A stretch of DNA of 64,000 nucleotides from Bacillota bacterium (GCA_029907475.1 JARYLU010000008.1:22245-86244), one strand, 5' to 3'. Positions 20,048-29,724 are shown, counted from the first letter of the stretch. Notes: generated by a model not told the origin, from the sequence alone. A program made the numbers and translations.

Positions 20048-20381
20048 CGAGCTGCGGCTTATGATAAATGCAAGGAAAGGGAGTAGTAGGTCAACCCGGA
20101 GCCTACAGAGAGCCGGCGTGACGGGGTGCGAGCCGGTGGCCTGCCGGGGGCCGAACTCGCCCCGGAGCAGCGCCGGTGATGAGCCGGTGCCGTTGCAGGC
20201 GTTAACTGGAAACGAGTGGGTAAATACGTGGGGCTGTGGCGCAGTGGGAGCGCGCTTCCTTGGCATGGAAGAGGTCGCGGGTTCGACTCCCGCCAGCTCC
20301 ACCAGTTTATTTGCCAAGCTGGGTGGTACCGCGGGAAGTTCTCTCTCCCGTCCCTTCAGGGGGCGGGAGAGTTTAATTTTT
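20048..20381 (+). promoter_or_regulatory. Leucine T-box leader of leuS, interrupted by a tRNA gene
   Basis: A tRNA-sensing transcription antitermination leader. Stem I features are visible: AGAGAG (20107-20112), GGTGCGA (20125-20131) and a CTC leucine specifier in GAACTCGCC (20156-20158). CGTTA and GAGTGGG (to 20220) mark the end of the stem II region. The T-box sequence GGGTGGTACCGCGG runs 20321-20334, and the terminator pairs CTCTCCCG.CCC (20343-20354) with GGG.CGGGAGAG (to 20371) before TTTAATTTTT. Between 20220 and 20321, where stem III belongs, lies a complete tRNA-Ala gene. The specifier matches the regulated gene. Confidence 0.92.
20230..20304 (+). tRNA. tRNA-Ala (anticodon GGC), CCA encoded
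   Basis: A full cloverleaf: acceptor GGGGCTG/CAGCTCC with the G3-U70 alanine identity pair, D stem GCGC/GCGC, anticodon stem CTTCC/GGAAG with loop TTGGCAT, T stem GCGGG/CCCGC with TTCGACT loop, discriminator A and genomic CCA at 20302-20304. No mispairs other than G-U. It is on the same strand as, and entirely inside, the leuS T-box leader, with no promoter or terminator of its own visible. Confidence 0.97.
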
Positions 20382-20413
20382 AATAAAAGCGTGATCATAC
20401 AGGGGGGTTAGTC

Positions 20414-22924
20414 GTGGAAGGCAGATACAATTTTCGACTCGCAGAGAGAAAATGGCAGGAGCGCTGGGAACGGGAAGACGCCTTTCGGGTGACCGAGGAC
20501 CCCTCTGTTCCGAAGTTTTATTGTTTGGAGATGTTTCCTTATCCTTCAGGAAATTTACATATGGGTCATGTCCGCAATTACGCCATCGGCGATGTCGTGG
20601 CGCGTTTTTACGCAATGCAGGGTTTCAGGGTACTGCATCCCATGGGTTGGGATGCTTTCGGCCTCCCGGCGGAAAATGCTGCGATCAAGCACGGGATTCA
20701 CCCAGCCAGGTGGACCTGGGATAACATTGAAAACATGCGCCGCCAGTTGAAATCCCTCGGCGTCAGCTATGACTGGTCCCGCGAGGTCGCCACCTGTCAC
20801 CCTGACTACTACTGCTGGACACAGTGGCTCTTTTTGCAGCTTTATCACAATGGCCTGGCGTACCGTAAGAAGGCCGCGGTGAACTGGTGTCCCGCCTGCG
20901 CAACAGTCCTGGCCAACGAGCAGGTCGTGAACGGGGAGTGCGAGCGGTGCGAGACCGGGGTTGTGAAGAAGGATCTGGAGCAGTGGTTTTTTAAGATCAC
21001 CGACTACGCAGACCGTCTCTTGAGCGACCTTGAGAAGCTCACAGGGTGGCCCGAAAAGGTCAGGATGATGCAGGAAAACTGGATCGGCAAAAGCAGGGGG
21101 GTAGAAATCAGGTTCCGCGCAGAGAGTGGGAGTGAGATTCCGGTTTTTACGACCCGCCCCGACACGATTTACGGTGTGACTTACATTGTCCTCGCCCCGG
21201 AGCACCCGCTTGTGGAAGAGATTCTGAAAGCTCAACCCGATGCGGGCGGAGTCAGGGACTTCGTCGAAAAAGTCCGGTTGCAGAGCGAAATTGACAGGAC
21301 CTCCGCAGAAACGGAAAAGGAGGGGGTCTTTACCGGAACTTACGCTTGCAATCCCTTGAGCGGGGAGCACATTCCCATCTGGGTTGCGAACTATGTGCTG
21401 ATGGAATACGGGACCGGCGCCGTAATGGGTGTGCCTGCCCACGACCAGCGTGACCTGGAGTTTGCCCGGAAGTACGGGTTGCCTGTTAAGGTCGTAATCC
21501 AACCCCTCGGCCGGGACCTGGATCCCCATACCATGGAAGAGGCTTATACAGAACCGGGCTTAATGGTGGACTCCGGGACATTCAGCGGCATCGACAGCGA
21601 GGTTGCCAAGCTGAAAATCACCGCCTTTATTGAAGAAAAAGGGCACGGCCGGGAGCGGGTTAACTACCGGCTCCGGGACTGGCTTATTTCCCGGCAGCGC
21701 TACTGGGGAGCGCCGATTCCGATTATCTACTGCGAGTGCTGCGGGATCGTTCCCGTCCCCGAAGCAGACCTCCCCGTCCTTCTCCCGCTGGACGTGGAAT
21801 TTGAACCGACCGGAGAATCGCCGCTCTTAAAAGCTCCGGACTTCCTCCAGACCAGTTGCCCTGTTTGCGGGGGGGCTGCCAGGCGCGAAACCGATACCAT
21901 AGATACCTTCGTCTGTTCCTCCTGGTATTTTCTGCGCTACTGCAGCCCCTGTGAAGGTGAAAGGGCATTTGATCCGGAAAAGGTAAGGTACTGGATGCCG
22001 GTGGACCAGTACATCGGTGGGGTGGAACATGCCATTTTGCACCTGATGTACGCCCGCTTTTTCACCAAGGTGCTTTACGACCTGGGGCTTGTCCCGGTGG
22101 ACGAACCCTTTACCAACCTCCTTACCCAGGGGATGGTTTTAAAAGACGGGGCAAAGATGTCGAAGTCGCGGGGAAATGTTGTGAGCCCTGAAGAGATCAT
22201 CGAAGCTTACGGCGCGGATACTGCCCGTCTTTTCATCCTTTTCGCGGCACCCCCGGAGCGTGACCTGGACTGGAGCGATCAGGGCGTTGAAGGAGCCTTC
22301 CGGTTTATCAACCGGGTCTGGCGCCTGGTAGCCAGCCTTGCGCCTGAAGTTCGCGGAGGAAGGGGCCTTGCTTTAAACGTCAGGGATTTGAGTCACGACG
22401 ACCGGAACCTACGGCGGGCTACACACCGGACGCTTCAGAAGGTCACCGAGGACATCAGGGCACGCTTCAATTTCAATACAGCAGTCAGCGCCCTGATGGA
22501 ACTCGTCAACGCTCTTTACCATTATCATGATCAGGTCCCGCCGGAACAAAGAAACAAAGGGGTTCTGCGGGAAAGCATTGTAAATCTCATCCTGCTGCTG
22601 GCCCCTTTTACCCCCCACCTTGCCGAGGAGTTGTGGGAGGTTATCGGAGAGCCGGGGAGCGTTCACAAGCAGCAGTGGCCCCCTGTCGATCCTTCGGCTT
22701 TGGCTGTTGAAGAAATTACCATCGTCGTACAGGTTAACGGGCGGGTGCGCGACCGGCTCCAGGTTCCGGTAGGGATGGATACCCGGGAGATGGAACAGAT
22801 GGTGCTCGCTCAACCGAAAGTTCAGGCCCTGATTAAAGATAAAGAACTCCTCCGGGTGATTTCCGTACCTGGAAAACTGGTCAACCTCGTGGTAGGCGAG
22901 AAAACGGTGGGGAAAGTTAAGTGA
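20414..22924 (+). CDS. leuS: Leucyl-tRNA synthetase
   Basis: An 836 aa class I synthetase charging tRNA-Leu. HIGH motif is seen as HMGHVRNY (~48), the CP1 editing domain with [14 protein letters not shown] (~240), KMSKSRGN at ~582, then the anticodon-binding domain. GTG 20414 follows AGGGGGG. Regulation is by the T-box leader just upstream. It overlaps the next gene by 4 bp. Confidence 0.97.
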   Translation: MEGRYNFRLAERKWQERWEREDAFRVTEDPSVPKFYCLEMFPYPSGNLHMGHVRNYAIGDVVARFYAMQGFRVLHPMGWDAFGLPAENAAIKHGIHPARWTWDNIENMRRQLKSLGVSYDWSREVATCHPDYYCWTQWLFLQLYHNGLAYRKKAAVNWCPACATVLANEQVVNGECERCETGVVKKDLEQWFFKITDYADRLLSDLEKLTGWPEKVRMMQENWIGKSRGVEIRFRAESGSEIPVFTTRPDTIYGVTYIVLAPEHPLVEEILKAQPDAGGVRDFVEKVRLQSEIDRTSAETEKEGVFTGTYACNPLSGEHIPIWVANYVLMEYGTGAVMGVPAHDQRDLEFARKYGLPVKVVIQPLGRDLDPHTMEEAYTEPGLMVDSGTFSGIDSEVAKLKITAFIEEKGHGRERVNYRLRDWLISRQRYWGAPIPIIYCECCGIVPVPEADLPVLLPLDVEFEPTGESPLLKAPDFLQTSCPVCGGAARRETDTIDTFVCSSWYFLRYCSPCEGERAFDPEKVRYWMPVDQYIGGVEHAILHLMYARFFTKVLYDLGLVPVDEPFTNLLTQGMVLKDGAKMSKSRGNVVSPEEIIEAYGADTARLFILFAAPPERDLDWSDQGVEGAFRFINRVWRLVASLAPEVRGGRGLALNVRDLSHDDRNLRRATHRTLQKVTEDIRARFNFNTAVSALMELVNALYHYHDQVPPEQRNKGVLRESIVNLILLLAPFTPHLAEELWEVIGEPGSVHKQQWPPVDPSALAVEEITIVVQVNGRVRDRLQVPVGMDTREMEQMVLAQPKVQALIKDKELLRVISVPGKLVNLVVGEKTVGKVK

Positions 22925-23496
22925 CCCGGAGGCGTCTTCCCCCCGAAGCTTTAAATGCCTGCTTTATTTCCACGCCCTGGGGATGGGCCTGGCTTCTTGC
23001 CACCCGGCGGGGCCTTTGGGCGTGTAACTGGCCGCTGGGAAGCAGGGAAGAAGCGGTTGCGGATCTTGAGTTAATCTTTCAACAAGCCTTCAAGGTGAAT
23101 CAGGTTTTGGCACCTCTTTGCGAACTGAAGCTTGAGAAGAGCTATCTCTTAAAGCAGGCAGAGGAAGCACTGCTTGCTTTTTTTTGCGGTTCTCCGGAGC
23201 AACTGCAGGCCGTCCCGGCGGATGCCGGGCATTTTACACCCTGGCAAAAGCAGGTTTACGATGTCGTGCGGTCGATCCCTGCGGGGGAGACGCGGTCCTA
23301 CCGCCAGGTTGCGAAGGAGTGCGGAAACATCAGGGCGGCAAGGGCTGTTGGACAGGCCCTCGCCACCAACCCCCTTCCTCTTTTTATTCCCTGCCACCGG
23401 GTGATTCACGAGGACGGGCGGTTGGGCCACTACGGGTGTGGTGGGACGGAACTGAAGGAGCGCCTGCTTGCGCTGGAACAAAAGAGGGGGAGGTGA
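22921..23496 (+). CDS. ogt: Methylated-DNA-protein cysteine methyltransferase
   Basis: Repairs O6-methylguanine by irreversible methyl transfer to its own cysteine. The active site IPCHRV is intact (Cys ~158), with the helix-turn-helix arginine-finger region [26 protein letters not shown] before it. 191 aa; the N-terminal ~90 residues are divergent. It begins at a GTG overlapping the leuS stop (GTGA), so it is translationally coupled. Confidence 0.92.
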   Translation: MTRRRLPPEALNACFISTPWGWAWLLATRRGLWACNWPLGSREEAVADLELIFQQAFKVNQVLAPLCELKLEKSYLLKQAEEALLAFFCGSPEQLQAVPADAGHFTPWQKQVYDVVRSIPAGETRSYRQVAKECGNIRAARAVGQALATNPLPLFIPCHRVIHEDGRLGHYGCGGTELKERLLALEQKRGR

Positions 23497-23508
23497 AATT
23501 GAAGGGAA

Positions 23509-24126
23509 ATGCTGCCTTGGGATCGAAAGGTGCAGGGACTGCTCCTTCTTTTAGCGGCTGCTTTAATTTTTGCCGGGGGCTTCAAATATGCCCGATGGCA
23601 GGGAGTTCGTTCTCCAGCCGGAACTGTCATTGACGAGAAAACGGGTGAGGGTGAAAATCCGGGGGGAACAGAACATCCTCAGGGGGAACTAATCGGCGTC
23701 CACGTGGCGGGGGCCGTCGGCAAACCGGGCGTCTACTACTTTCCTCAGGGGACACGGGTTGTTGCTGCCGTTGAAAAAGCGGAGCCCCTGGCTGAAGCCG
23801 ACCTCGACAGTCTCAATCTGGCGCGGATCCTCGTTGACGGAGAGAAGATTTATGTCCCGCGCCCTGGCGAGACGCCTCCTTCTCTCCAGGTGGGAGGAGA
23901 CAATTCTGGCTCTCCGTTGAGTCCGCCGCAAAGCAAGTTGAACCTCAATACCGCTACTGCCGCGGATTTGGATGCCCGCCTCCCTGGAATCGGTCCTGTC
24001 CTCGCCCAGCGCATCGTCGACTACAGGAACAGCCACGGCCCTTTTCGTTCCATTGAAGACCTCCAGAACGTTTCCGGAATTGGTCCGAGCCGTTTCGAGC
24101 AAATCAAAGAACTTGTGACAATCTAA
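23509..24126 (+). CDS. comEA: ComEA-like DNA-binding competence protein
   Basis: 205 aa with one N-terminal membrane segment (~9-27), a soluble-ligand-binding SLBB domain (~60-125; GVHVAGAVGKPGVYYFPQG) and a C-terminal double helix-hairpin-helix (~145-205; LPGIGPVLAQRIVDYR and VSGIGPSRFEQI). In competent bacteria it binds incoming double-stranded DNA at the membrane and passes it to ComEC, encoded at 32.3 kb here. It is the last gene of the leuS run. Confidence 0.93.
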   Translation: MLPWDRKVQGLLLLLAAALIFAGGFKYARWQGVRSPAGTVIDEKTGEGENPGGTEHPQGELIGVHVAGAVGKPGVYYFPQGTRVVAAVEKAEPLAEADLDSLNLARILVDGEKIYVPRPGETPPSLQVGGDNSGSPLSPPQSKLNLNTATAADLDARLPGIGPVLAQRIVDYRNSHGPFRSIEDLQNVSGIGPSRFEQIKELVTI

Positions 24127-24484
24127 AACAGGAAGATGAAAGGCTTCCAGGGGCCGGGGGAATTTTTGCGGGGACCGGCAGGAATTTTGCCGAAAACCTC
24201 GAATAAAATTTTACTGGAGTCTTGTTTTGTTTCCTGCCTTCGGGGGCCTGCCCTTCTGCGTGAAGCTGGAGAAGGGTGGACAAGTTTTTTTGGAATTTGA
24301 TGCAGGGAGGTGAGAGGAGGTCGGGCCTTTTTGGCTTTTTCAGGATCTTTCTGATGAATAAAAGAGAGGGAGGGAAACTCCCGGGCCGGAAAGTGCTTCG
24401 AAAGCGACAAAAAGGAGAAAACAAACCTGGCTTGGTGTGATGAGCGGCAGTCAAGATTAATGTTTTAAGGGGGGAAAAACAATT
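24127..24484. other. Non-coding gap upstream of ech
   Basis: About 360 bp without a convincing gene. Both strands have only short frames. There are local hairpins (GGGAG/CTCCC near 24370-24382; GCTT/AAGC near 24394-24404) but no riboswitch class that I recognise and no consensus promoter. It presumably carries the ech promoter and leader; AAGGGGGG precedes the first ech gene. Confidence 0.5.
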
Positions 24485-26455
24485 ATGGATCTTAACTGGA
24501 TGATGGCAGTCGCGATTCTACTCCCGCTTGTAGCCGGAATCCTGATCTTCATTTTTCGCCATTATCAGATCCGCGGCCTGATCGTAGTCATAACGGCCCT
24601 CGCACTGATCATCAACTCCATCTATTTCTTAAAGCTGGGCCCCGTTGAGTATACGCCCGAAGGTTCCAACTGGGGTCTTGCCATTACGGTTCTTGATTAT
24701 CTCATCTTATTATTTTATATCTACGCAGGTCTCAGTTTACGCAACTGGCTCGTCCTGATTTTTGCTCTTACCCAGATCGTCCCGCTTGCTTACTGGGAAT
24801 TTGGAATGGGAGCACATGTGGAATTAGAACCTGCCTTTGTCGTAGACCATCTTGCCATTGTGATGACTTTAGTCATCTCCATCATTGGTTCTCTAATCTG
24901 TATTTATGCCATTCGTTACATGCATGACCACGAGCACCACCTGCACCTGGAGAAATCGCGGCAGTCGCGTTTTCTCTTCTGGCTGGTGATGTTCCTCGGT
25001 GCCATGAACGGGCTTGTTTTTGCGAACAACCTGTACTGGCTCTACTTCTTCTGGGAAGTCACCACCCTTTGCTGCTTCCAGTTAATCGCTCACGACCTGA
25101 CAAAAGAAGCAATCAACAACGCAGCCCGCGCCCTTTGGATGAACTCGCTGGGTGGCACTGCTTTCATCCTGGCGATGATCTATCTTTATGTTAACCACGG
25201 CGGAGCAGATGCCCTTTCAATGCAGAACATCATTAGTGGGGGCTTGGGGCAGGCGGCCGCTTTGCTTCCGGTTGCGCTCCTCTGTTTCACCGGTTTCACC
25301 AAAGCAGCCCAGTTGCCTTTCCAGGGCTGGCTGCTGGGAGCGATGGTCGCGCCGACTCCGGTTTCCGCGTTACTTCACTCCAGTACAATGGTGAAGGCCG
25401 GGGTCTACCTTGTGGTACGTCTGGCTCCTGCCTTCGCAGGAAGCTACCTGGGCGTCATGGTTGCCCTCGTGGGAGCTTTTACCTTCTTGGGGGCCTCAGG
25501 ATTGGCCATCAGCCAGACCACAGGAAAGCGTGTTCTGGCTTACTCTACGATTGCAAACCTCGGCTTGATTATTGCTTGTGCGGGAATTAACACACCACTG
25601 GCGATTGCTGCTTCGATCCTGCTCATAATCTTCCACGCCATTTCCAAGGGCCTCATGTTCCTCTGTGCCGGCACCATCGAGCACATCATTTGGAGCCGGG
25701 AAATCGAGGACATGGAAGGCCTTGCCGAAAAGGCTCCGGTTACTACTTTCATTACGGCGATCGGGATTCTTTCCATGTTCCTGCCTCCCTTTGGTATGCT
25801 CCTGGCGAAGTGGATGGCGCTCGAGGCCGCTTATGCAGTTCCTCTCGCGGCCATTCTCTTCGTTCTGGCCAGCGCCGCAACCATCGTCTTCTGGGCCAAG
25901 TGGCTCGGCCGGTTGCTCCAGGTCTTGCCGCGGTTGGGACGGAAGTTCGAGTCCCTTTCGCTCAGTTATTCGGTGCCCCTGTGGGTGCTCGTAATCGGGA
26001 TTTTTGTCGTCGGTATCGGCGTTGCCCCGGTTTACGAGAAATTCGTTCACTTTGCTGTCAATAACGTGATTGCTGCAGAACAGGTATTTGCCGAAGGTTG
26101 GAATGTCCTGGTGCCCGGTGTCTCGGCTGTGACGCCTCTTCCTGCTCCGGCAGTAGGCGCCTATCCTGTTTGGCCGCTCTTCGTCGTGTTTGGGGTCGCC
26201 CTCTTGCTTCCCTTCCTCTTCCTGGCGCTGAAGCCCCAGGAACTGCGCCCCGTCTACATGTGCGGTGAACAGGTGGGGGATACCGATACGGATGAGTGGG
26301 TGACCGCAGCCGACCAGAAGGCAAAGGTCCAGCTAGGTGGCTATTACTTCCAGAACGTGCTGGGAGAAGCGGCATTGAATCCCTGGGTAAACACCGTTGC
26401 CATTGCCCTCCTCCTGATCCTGTTCGGCGTTGTGTTGGGGGTGGTCTTACAATGA
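24485..26455 (+). CDS. echA: Ech hydrogenase subunit A (NuoL/antiporter-like)
   Basis: A 656 aa polytopic protein of the Mrp/NuoL family, the ion-translocating arm of energy-converting hydrogenase. About 15-17 membrane segments. Conserved NuoL features: MHDHEHH loop, FFWEVTTLCCF (glutamate in TM5), GFTKAAQLPFQGWLLGAMVAPTPVSALLHSSTMVKAGVYL (key lysines and histidines) and HAISKGLMFLCAG. Start of an uninterrupted six-gene operon; its stop overlaps the echB start (ATGA). Confidence 0.93.
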   Translation: MDLNWMMAVAILLPLVAGILIFIFRHYQIRGLIVVITALALIINSIYFLKLGPVEYTPEGSNWGLAITVLDYLILLFYIYAGLSLRNWLVLIFALTQIVPLAYWEFGMGAHVELEPAFVVDHLAIVMTLVISIIGSLICIYAIRYMHDHEHHLHLEKSRQSRFLFWLVMFLGAMNGLVFANNLYWLYFFWEVTTLCCFQLIAHDLTKEAINNAARALWMNSLGGTAFILAMIYLYVNHGGADALSMQNIISGGLGQAAALLPVALLCFTGFTKAAQLPFQGWLLGAMVAPTPVSALLHSSTMVKAGVYLVVRLAPAFAGSYLGVMVALVGAFTFLGASGLAISQTTGKRVLAYSTIANLGLIIACAGINTPLAIAASILLIIFHAISKGLMFLCAGTIEHIIWSREIEDMEGLAEKAPVTTFITAIGILSMFLPPFGMLLAKWMALEAAYAVPLAAILFVLASAATIVFWAKWLGRLLQVLPRLGRKFESLSLSYSVPLWVLVIGIFVVGIGVAPVYEKFVHFAVNNVIAAEQVFAEGWNVLVPGVSAVTPLPAPAVGAYPVWPLFVVFGVALLLPFLFLALKPQELRPVYMCGEQVGDTDTDEWVTAADQKAKVQLGGYYFQNVLGEAALNPWVNTVAIALLLILFGVVLGVVLQ

Positions 26456-27312
26456 ACCCGTTCTGGATCGCTCTGATCGCTGTTATTGTGGTCCCGATTA
26501 TCGGCGGGCTCCTGGCCGGAATTGACCGGAAAATTACGGCCCGGCTCCAGGGTCGCTGGGGTCCCCCGATTGTGCAGCCCTTTTTTGACTTCTTTAAGCT
26601 GCTTGGGAAGAGCAGGATTGCAACAAGCAGGATGCAGTTCGTCTGGATCTACGGTTACCTCGTTTTCATGATTGCCTGTCTCGTCTTCCTTGTTTTGAAG
26701 CTGGATATCTTGTTGCTCGTCTTCCTGCTCGGGTTTGCAGGGGTCAGCTTTGCGCTGGGCGGCTTCAGTTGCAAGTCCCCCTACAGCCACTTCGGGGCAA
26801 ACCGCGAGCTTTTGCAGATGCTTTCCTACGAGCCGGTTTTGCTGCTCATGGCTTTAGGGATTTACGCCCAAAACGGAAGCTTCATGATCAGCGAGATTTT
26901 CAACCGTTCCGAACCCTTGCTTGCTTCTCTGTGGCCGATCTTCATTGCGCTGCTGGTGATCCTGACGATTAAGCTGCGGAAATCTCCCTTTGATATTTCG
27001 ACTTCCCACCACGCCCACCAGGAGCTGGTAAAGGGGATCATGACCGAGTATTCAGGCCCGTACTATGCTTTAATCCAGCTCACGGAGTGGTACGAGATCG
27101 TGCTCTTGCTCGGGATCATCGCTTTGTTCTGGGCAAATCCGCTGTGGGTCGGAATTCTCATCGCCCTTGCGGCCTTCATCCTCGAGCTTTTCATTGACAA
27201 CATCGCCGCCCGTATGACCGCAGGATGGATGGTGCGGTTCAGCTGGGCGATCGGTTTGGTGCTGTGCGTTTTGAATATTGCATACCTCTATCTGATGAAG
27301 GGGGTGTCATAA
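26452..27312 (+). CDS. echB: Ech hydrogenase subunit B (NuoH-like)
   Basis: A 286 aa membrane protein with about eight helices, homologous to NuoH/HycD; it anchors the hydrogenase module to the membrane arm. GIDRKITARLQGRWGPPIVQPFFDFFKL matches the NuoH quinone-side loop, and KSPFDISTSHHAHQELVKGIMTEYSGPYYALI is the conserved acidic loop. ATG 26452 overlaps the echA stop. Confidence 0.95.
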   Translation: MNPFWIALIAVIVVPIIGGLLAGIDRKITARLQGRWGPPIVQPFFDFFKLLGKSRIATSRMQFVWIYGYLVFMIACLVFLVLKLDILLLVFLLGFAGVSFALGGFSCKSPYSHFGANRELLQMLSYEPVLLLMALGIYAQNGSFMISEIFNRSEPLLASLWPIFIALLVILTIKLRKSPFDISTSHHAHQELVKGIMTEYSGPYYALIQLTEWYEIVLLLGIIALFWANPLWVGILIALAAFILELFIDNIAARMTAGWMVRFSWAIGLVLCVLNIAYLYLMKGVS

Positions 27313-27750
27313 ATGGGAATCATCCATACTTCCCGGATTAAATCACCCTGGATTATGCACTTTGATAACAGTTCCTGTAACGGCTGCGACATCGAGGTCC
27401 TGGCCTGTTTAACACCCCTTTATGACGTGGAGCGCTTTGGGATCGTGAACATGGGGAACCCGAAACACGCCGACGTACTTGTTATTACAGGACCTGTTAA
27501 CCGTCGTACCGCCCGGGTTTTGAAAAACCTCTATGCTCAGGTTCCCGACCCCAAAATGGTGATCGCGGTAGGCACTTGCGCCTGCAGCGGAGGTGTCTTC
27601 CACAACTGCTACAACATTCTGGGCGGCGTTGATAAGGTGGTCCCGGTGGACGTCTACGTGCCGGGCTGTGCAGCCCGCCCTGAGGCGATTATCGACGGTG
27701 TCGTATTGGCCCTGCAAAAACTTGCACAGGCGCAGGGGGTGGCGAAATGA
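27313..27750 (+). CDS. echC: Ech hydrogenase small subunit C (NuoB-like)
   Basis: The 145 aa electron-transfer subunit with one proximal [4Fe-4S] cluster. Ligands visible: CNGCD near the N-terminus, GTCACSGG and VPGCAARPEAI. It lacks the extra clusters of uptake hydrogenases, as in all Ech/complex I type small subunits. Start directly follows the echB stop. Confidence 0.96.
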   Translation: MGIIHTSRIKSPWIMHFDNSSCNGCDIEVLACLTPLYDVERFGIVNMGNPKHADVLVITGPVNRRTARVLKNLYAQVPDPKMVIAVGTCACSGGVFHNCYNILGGVDKVVPVDVYVPGCAARPEAIIDGVVLALQKLAQAQGVAK

Positions 27751-28127
27751 TCGAGAACTTAAAAGAGATCAAAAAAGACCAGTTGCTCTCAGAAGTCAAA
27801 AAATTCGCAGATGCGAAGGCAAGATTTGTCACGGCGGTTTGCAACGATCTGGGAGATAAACTCGAGGTCACCTATTGCTTTAACTACAGCCCCGGCATGG
27901 GGATGAGCTCTTTAAGGATCGTTGTCGGCAAGGACGAGGAAGTACCCAGTATTACAGGTATTTATTTGACTGCCGTCTTGATCGAGAACGAAATGAAAGA
28001 GCTGTTCGGTCTTAAAGTGAAAGACATAGCCATTGACTTCGGCGGTCACATGCTTCTGGCCCAGGACAGCCCGGTGCTGCCCATGCTCAAGACAAGTGAG
28101 GCCGCCGGCGGGAAGGGGGGGGAATAG
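27747..28127 (+). CDS. echD: Ech hydrogenase subunit D (NuoC-like)
   Basis: A 126 aa soluble subunit related to NuoC (30 kDa). Conserved C-terminal region: TGIYLTAVLIENEMKELFGLKVKDIAIDFGG. It bridges small and large subunits. It overlaps echC by 4 bp and abuts echE. Confidence 0.92.
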   Translation: MIENLKEIKKDQLLSEVKKFADAKARFVTAVCNDLGDKLEVTYCFNYSPGMGMSSLRIVVGKDEEVPSITGIYLTAVLIENEMKELFGLKVKDIAIDFGGHMLLAQDSPVLPMLKTSEAAGGKGGE

Positions 28128-29210
28128 ATGGCACCGCGTACAATTGCGCCATTTGGTCCGCAGCACCCGGTTCTCCCGGAACCTGTTCAGTTGAAAATCA
28201 CCTATGAAGATGAAAAAGTGGTTGAAGTCGTACCCGCCATTGGATACGGGCACCGGGGAATTGAAAAGGCGTGCGAGCTGAATGAATATCCCAAAAATAT
28301 TTATCTCTGTGAAAGGATTTGCGGTATCTGCAGTTGCATTCACGGAATTACCTACTGTGAAGTTGTAGAAAGGTTGTGGCCCCTGGAGATTCCACCCCGT
28401 GCCAAATACCTGCGCACCATCTGGTCGGAAATGAGCCGGACCCACAGTCACTTACTCTGGCTCGGACTTCTGGCCGATGCCTTTGGTTTTGAGAGTATGT
28501 TTATGCAGTTCTGGCGGATCCGGGAGAAAGTCCTCGATCTTCTTGAAATGACAACTGGCCAGCGCGTCACCCAGTCTATTTCCGTTGTCGGCGGCGTCCG
28601 CCGGGACATCGACGGCGAGCAGAAGAAAAAGTGCATCGAAGTCTTGAAAGATGTGAGAAAAGAATCAGAGGCCCTGATTAGCGTTCTCGCAAATGATTAC
28701 ACTGTGAAGGCGCGGACCGTAGGAAAAGGAGTGGTTTCCAAGGAGCAGGCCATTGCGTTGGGTTGTGCGGGACCAACACTGCGCGGCAGCGGTGTGGCCG
28801 AGGACTGCCGGATGCAGAAATACCAGGCGTATGGCGATCTGGAATTTGAGCCCATCGTGGAAACCGGCGGTGACAGCTATGCCCGGGCTCTCGTGCGAGC
28901 TCGTGAGACGCTCCAGGCAATTGACCTGCAGCTGGAGGCCTTCGACAAGATGCCTGAAGGCGAGATCAGCGTCAAGCCGAAGGGGAACCCACCGGCAAAC
29001 GAAGCCATCTTCAGAACTGAGCAGCCGCGGGGGGAGGTCTTCTATTACGCAAAAGGAAACGGCACCCGGAACCTGGAGCGTTTGCGTGTGCGGACACCGA
29101 CTTATGCTAACATTCCTTCCTTGCTCGTGATGCTGCCCGGATGCGAGCTCGCGGATGTCCCAGTCATTGTTCTCTCTATTGACCCGTGCATCAGTTGCAC
29201 CGAGCGGTAG
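28128..29210 (+). CDS. echE: Ech [NiFe] hydrogenase large subunit E (NuoD-like)
   Basis: The 360 aa catalytic subunit that reduces protons (or oxidises H2). Both nickel-ligand motifs are present: ERICGICSCIHG at ~61-72 and DPCISCTER at the extreme C-terminus. The protein ends at the last motif, with no cleavable extension. PFGPQHPVLPEP at the start is the NuoD-family signature. Nickel-insertion hyp genes are not in this window. Confidence 0.96.
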   Translation: MAPRTIAPFGPQHPVLPEPVQLKITYEDEKVVEVVPAIGYGHRGIEKACELNEYPKNIYLCERICGICSCIHGITYCEVVERLWPLEIPPRAKYLRTIWSEMSRTHSHLLWLGLLADAFGFESMFMQFWRIREKVLDLLEMTTGQRVTQSISVVGGVRRDIDGEQKKKCIEVLKDVRKESEALISVLANDYTVKARTVGKGVVSKEQAIALGCAGPTLRGSGVAEDCRMQKYQAYGDLEFEPIVETGGDSYARALVRARETLQAIDLQLEAFDKMPEGEISVKPKGNPPANEAIFRTEQPRGEVFYYAKGNGTRNLERLRVRTPTYANIPSLLVMLPGCELADVPVIVLSIDPCISCTER

Positions 29211-29243
29211 AAAAAGGGCGAATCTAAAAGGAGGTGGAGCACA

Positions 29244-29594
29244 ATGCCGTTAATGCTGCCGACTATTGTCCGCAACCTTTTCGGGGGGCCTGCCACCAGG
29301 CTTTACCCCTTCCAGGTCAGGGAGCCTTTCGTCCGGGCGCGGGGACATATCCAGTTCGATGCTAACAAGTGTATTTTATGTGGAAACTGTGCCCGGCGCT
29401 GCCCGGCTGCAGCCATCGAGATCGACAAGGAAAAAAAGGAACTGACTTTTTACCCGGCCAGCTGCATTATTTGCGAGGTTTGTGCCGAGGCGTGCAACAA
29501 AGATGCCATTACTGTAGAGGCCAAATGGCGGACTCCTTTTTACACGAAGCCTGTTGAAGTACACCAAGCTAAAGGGAAAGAGAAAGCGTCGTAA
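29244..29594 (+). CDS. echF: Ech hydrogenase ferredoxin subunit F
   Basis: A 116 aa NuoI-like polyferredoxin with two [4Fe-4S] motifs, CILCGNCARRCP and CIICEVCAEACN. It takes electrons from reduced ferredoxin into the complex. RBS AGGAGGTGG lies upstream. It is the final gene of echABCDEF and is followed by a strong terminator. Confidence 0.95.
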   Translation: MPLMLPTIVRNLFGGPATRLYPFQVREPFVRARGHIQFDANKCILCGNCARRCPAAAIEIDKEKKELTFYPASCIICEVCAEACNKDAITVEAKWRTPFYTKPVEVHQAKGKEKAS

Positions 29595-29626
29595 CAGAGG
29601 CGCAAACCGTCATTCAGGGAACGAAA

Positions 29627-29658
29627 GTGGGCCCCTTGCCGGAGGGGGCCCACTTTTT
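29627..29658 (+). terminator. Intrinsic terminator of ech operon
   Basis: GTGGGCCCC (29627-29635) pairs with GGGGCCCAC (29645-29653), followed by TTTTT; AAA before the stem extends pairing into the T-run. Confidence 0.92.
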
Positions 29659-29695
29659 CAATTTTTTGCTCCAGCAGGAAGCGAGACTGCTATTT

Positions 29696-29724
29696 TTGAC
29701 AACTGTATTAATTTCAGTTATTAT
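29696..29724 (+). promoter_or_regulatory. Promoter upstream of the Fur-family gene
   Basis: TTGACA (29696-29701), 17 bp, TATTAT (29719-29724). It gives a leader of about 205 nt before the Fur-family start. The surrounding AT-rich sequence (TTATTTTAATTAA) could hold an operator, but I cannot define a Fur or PerR box. Confidence 0.7.

Noticed and set aside
24351..24400. CTGATGA...GAAA pattern like a hammerhead ribozyme core
   Set aside because: The stem that should close directly after CTGATGA does not form, and the cleavage-site stem is imperfect.
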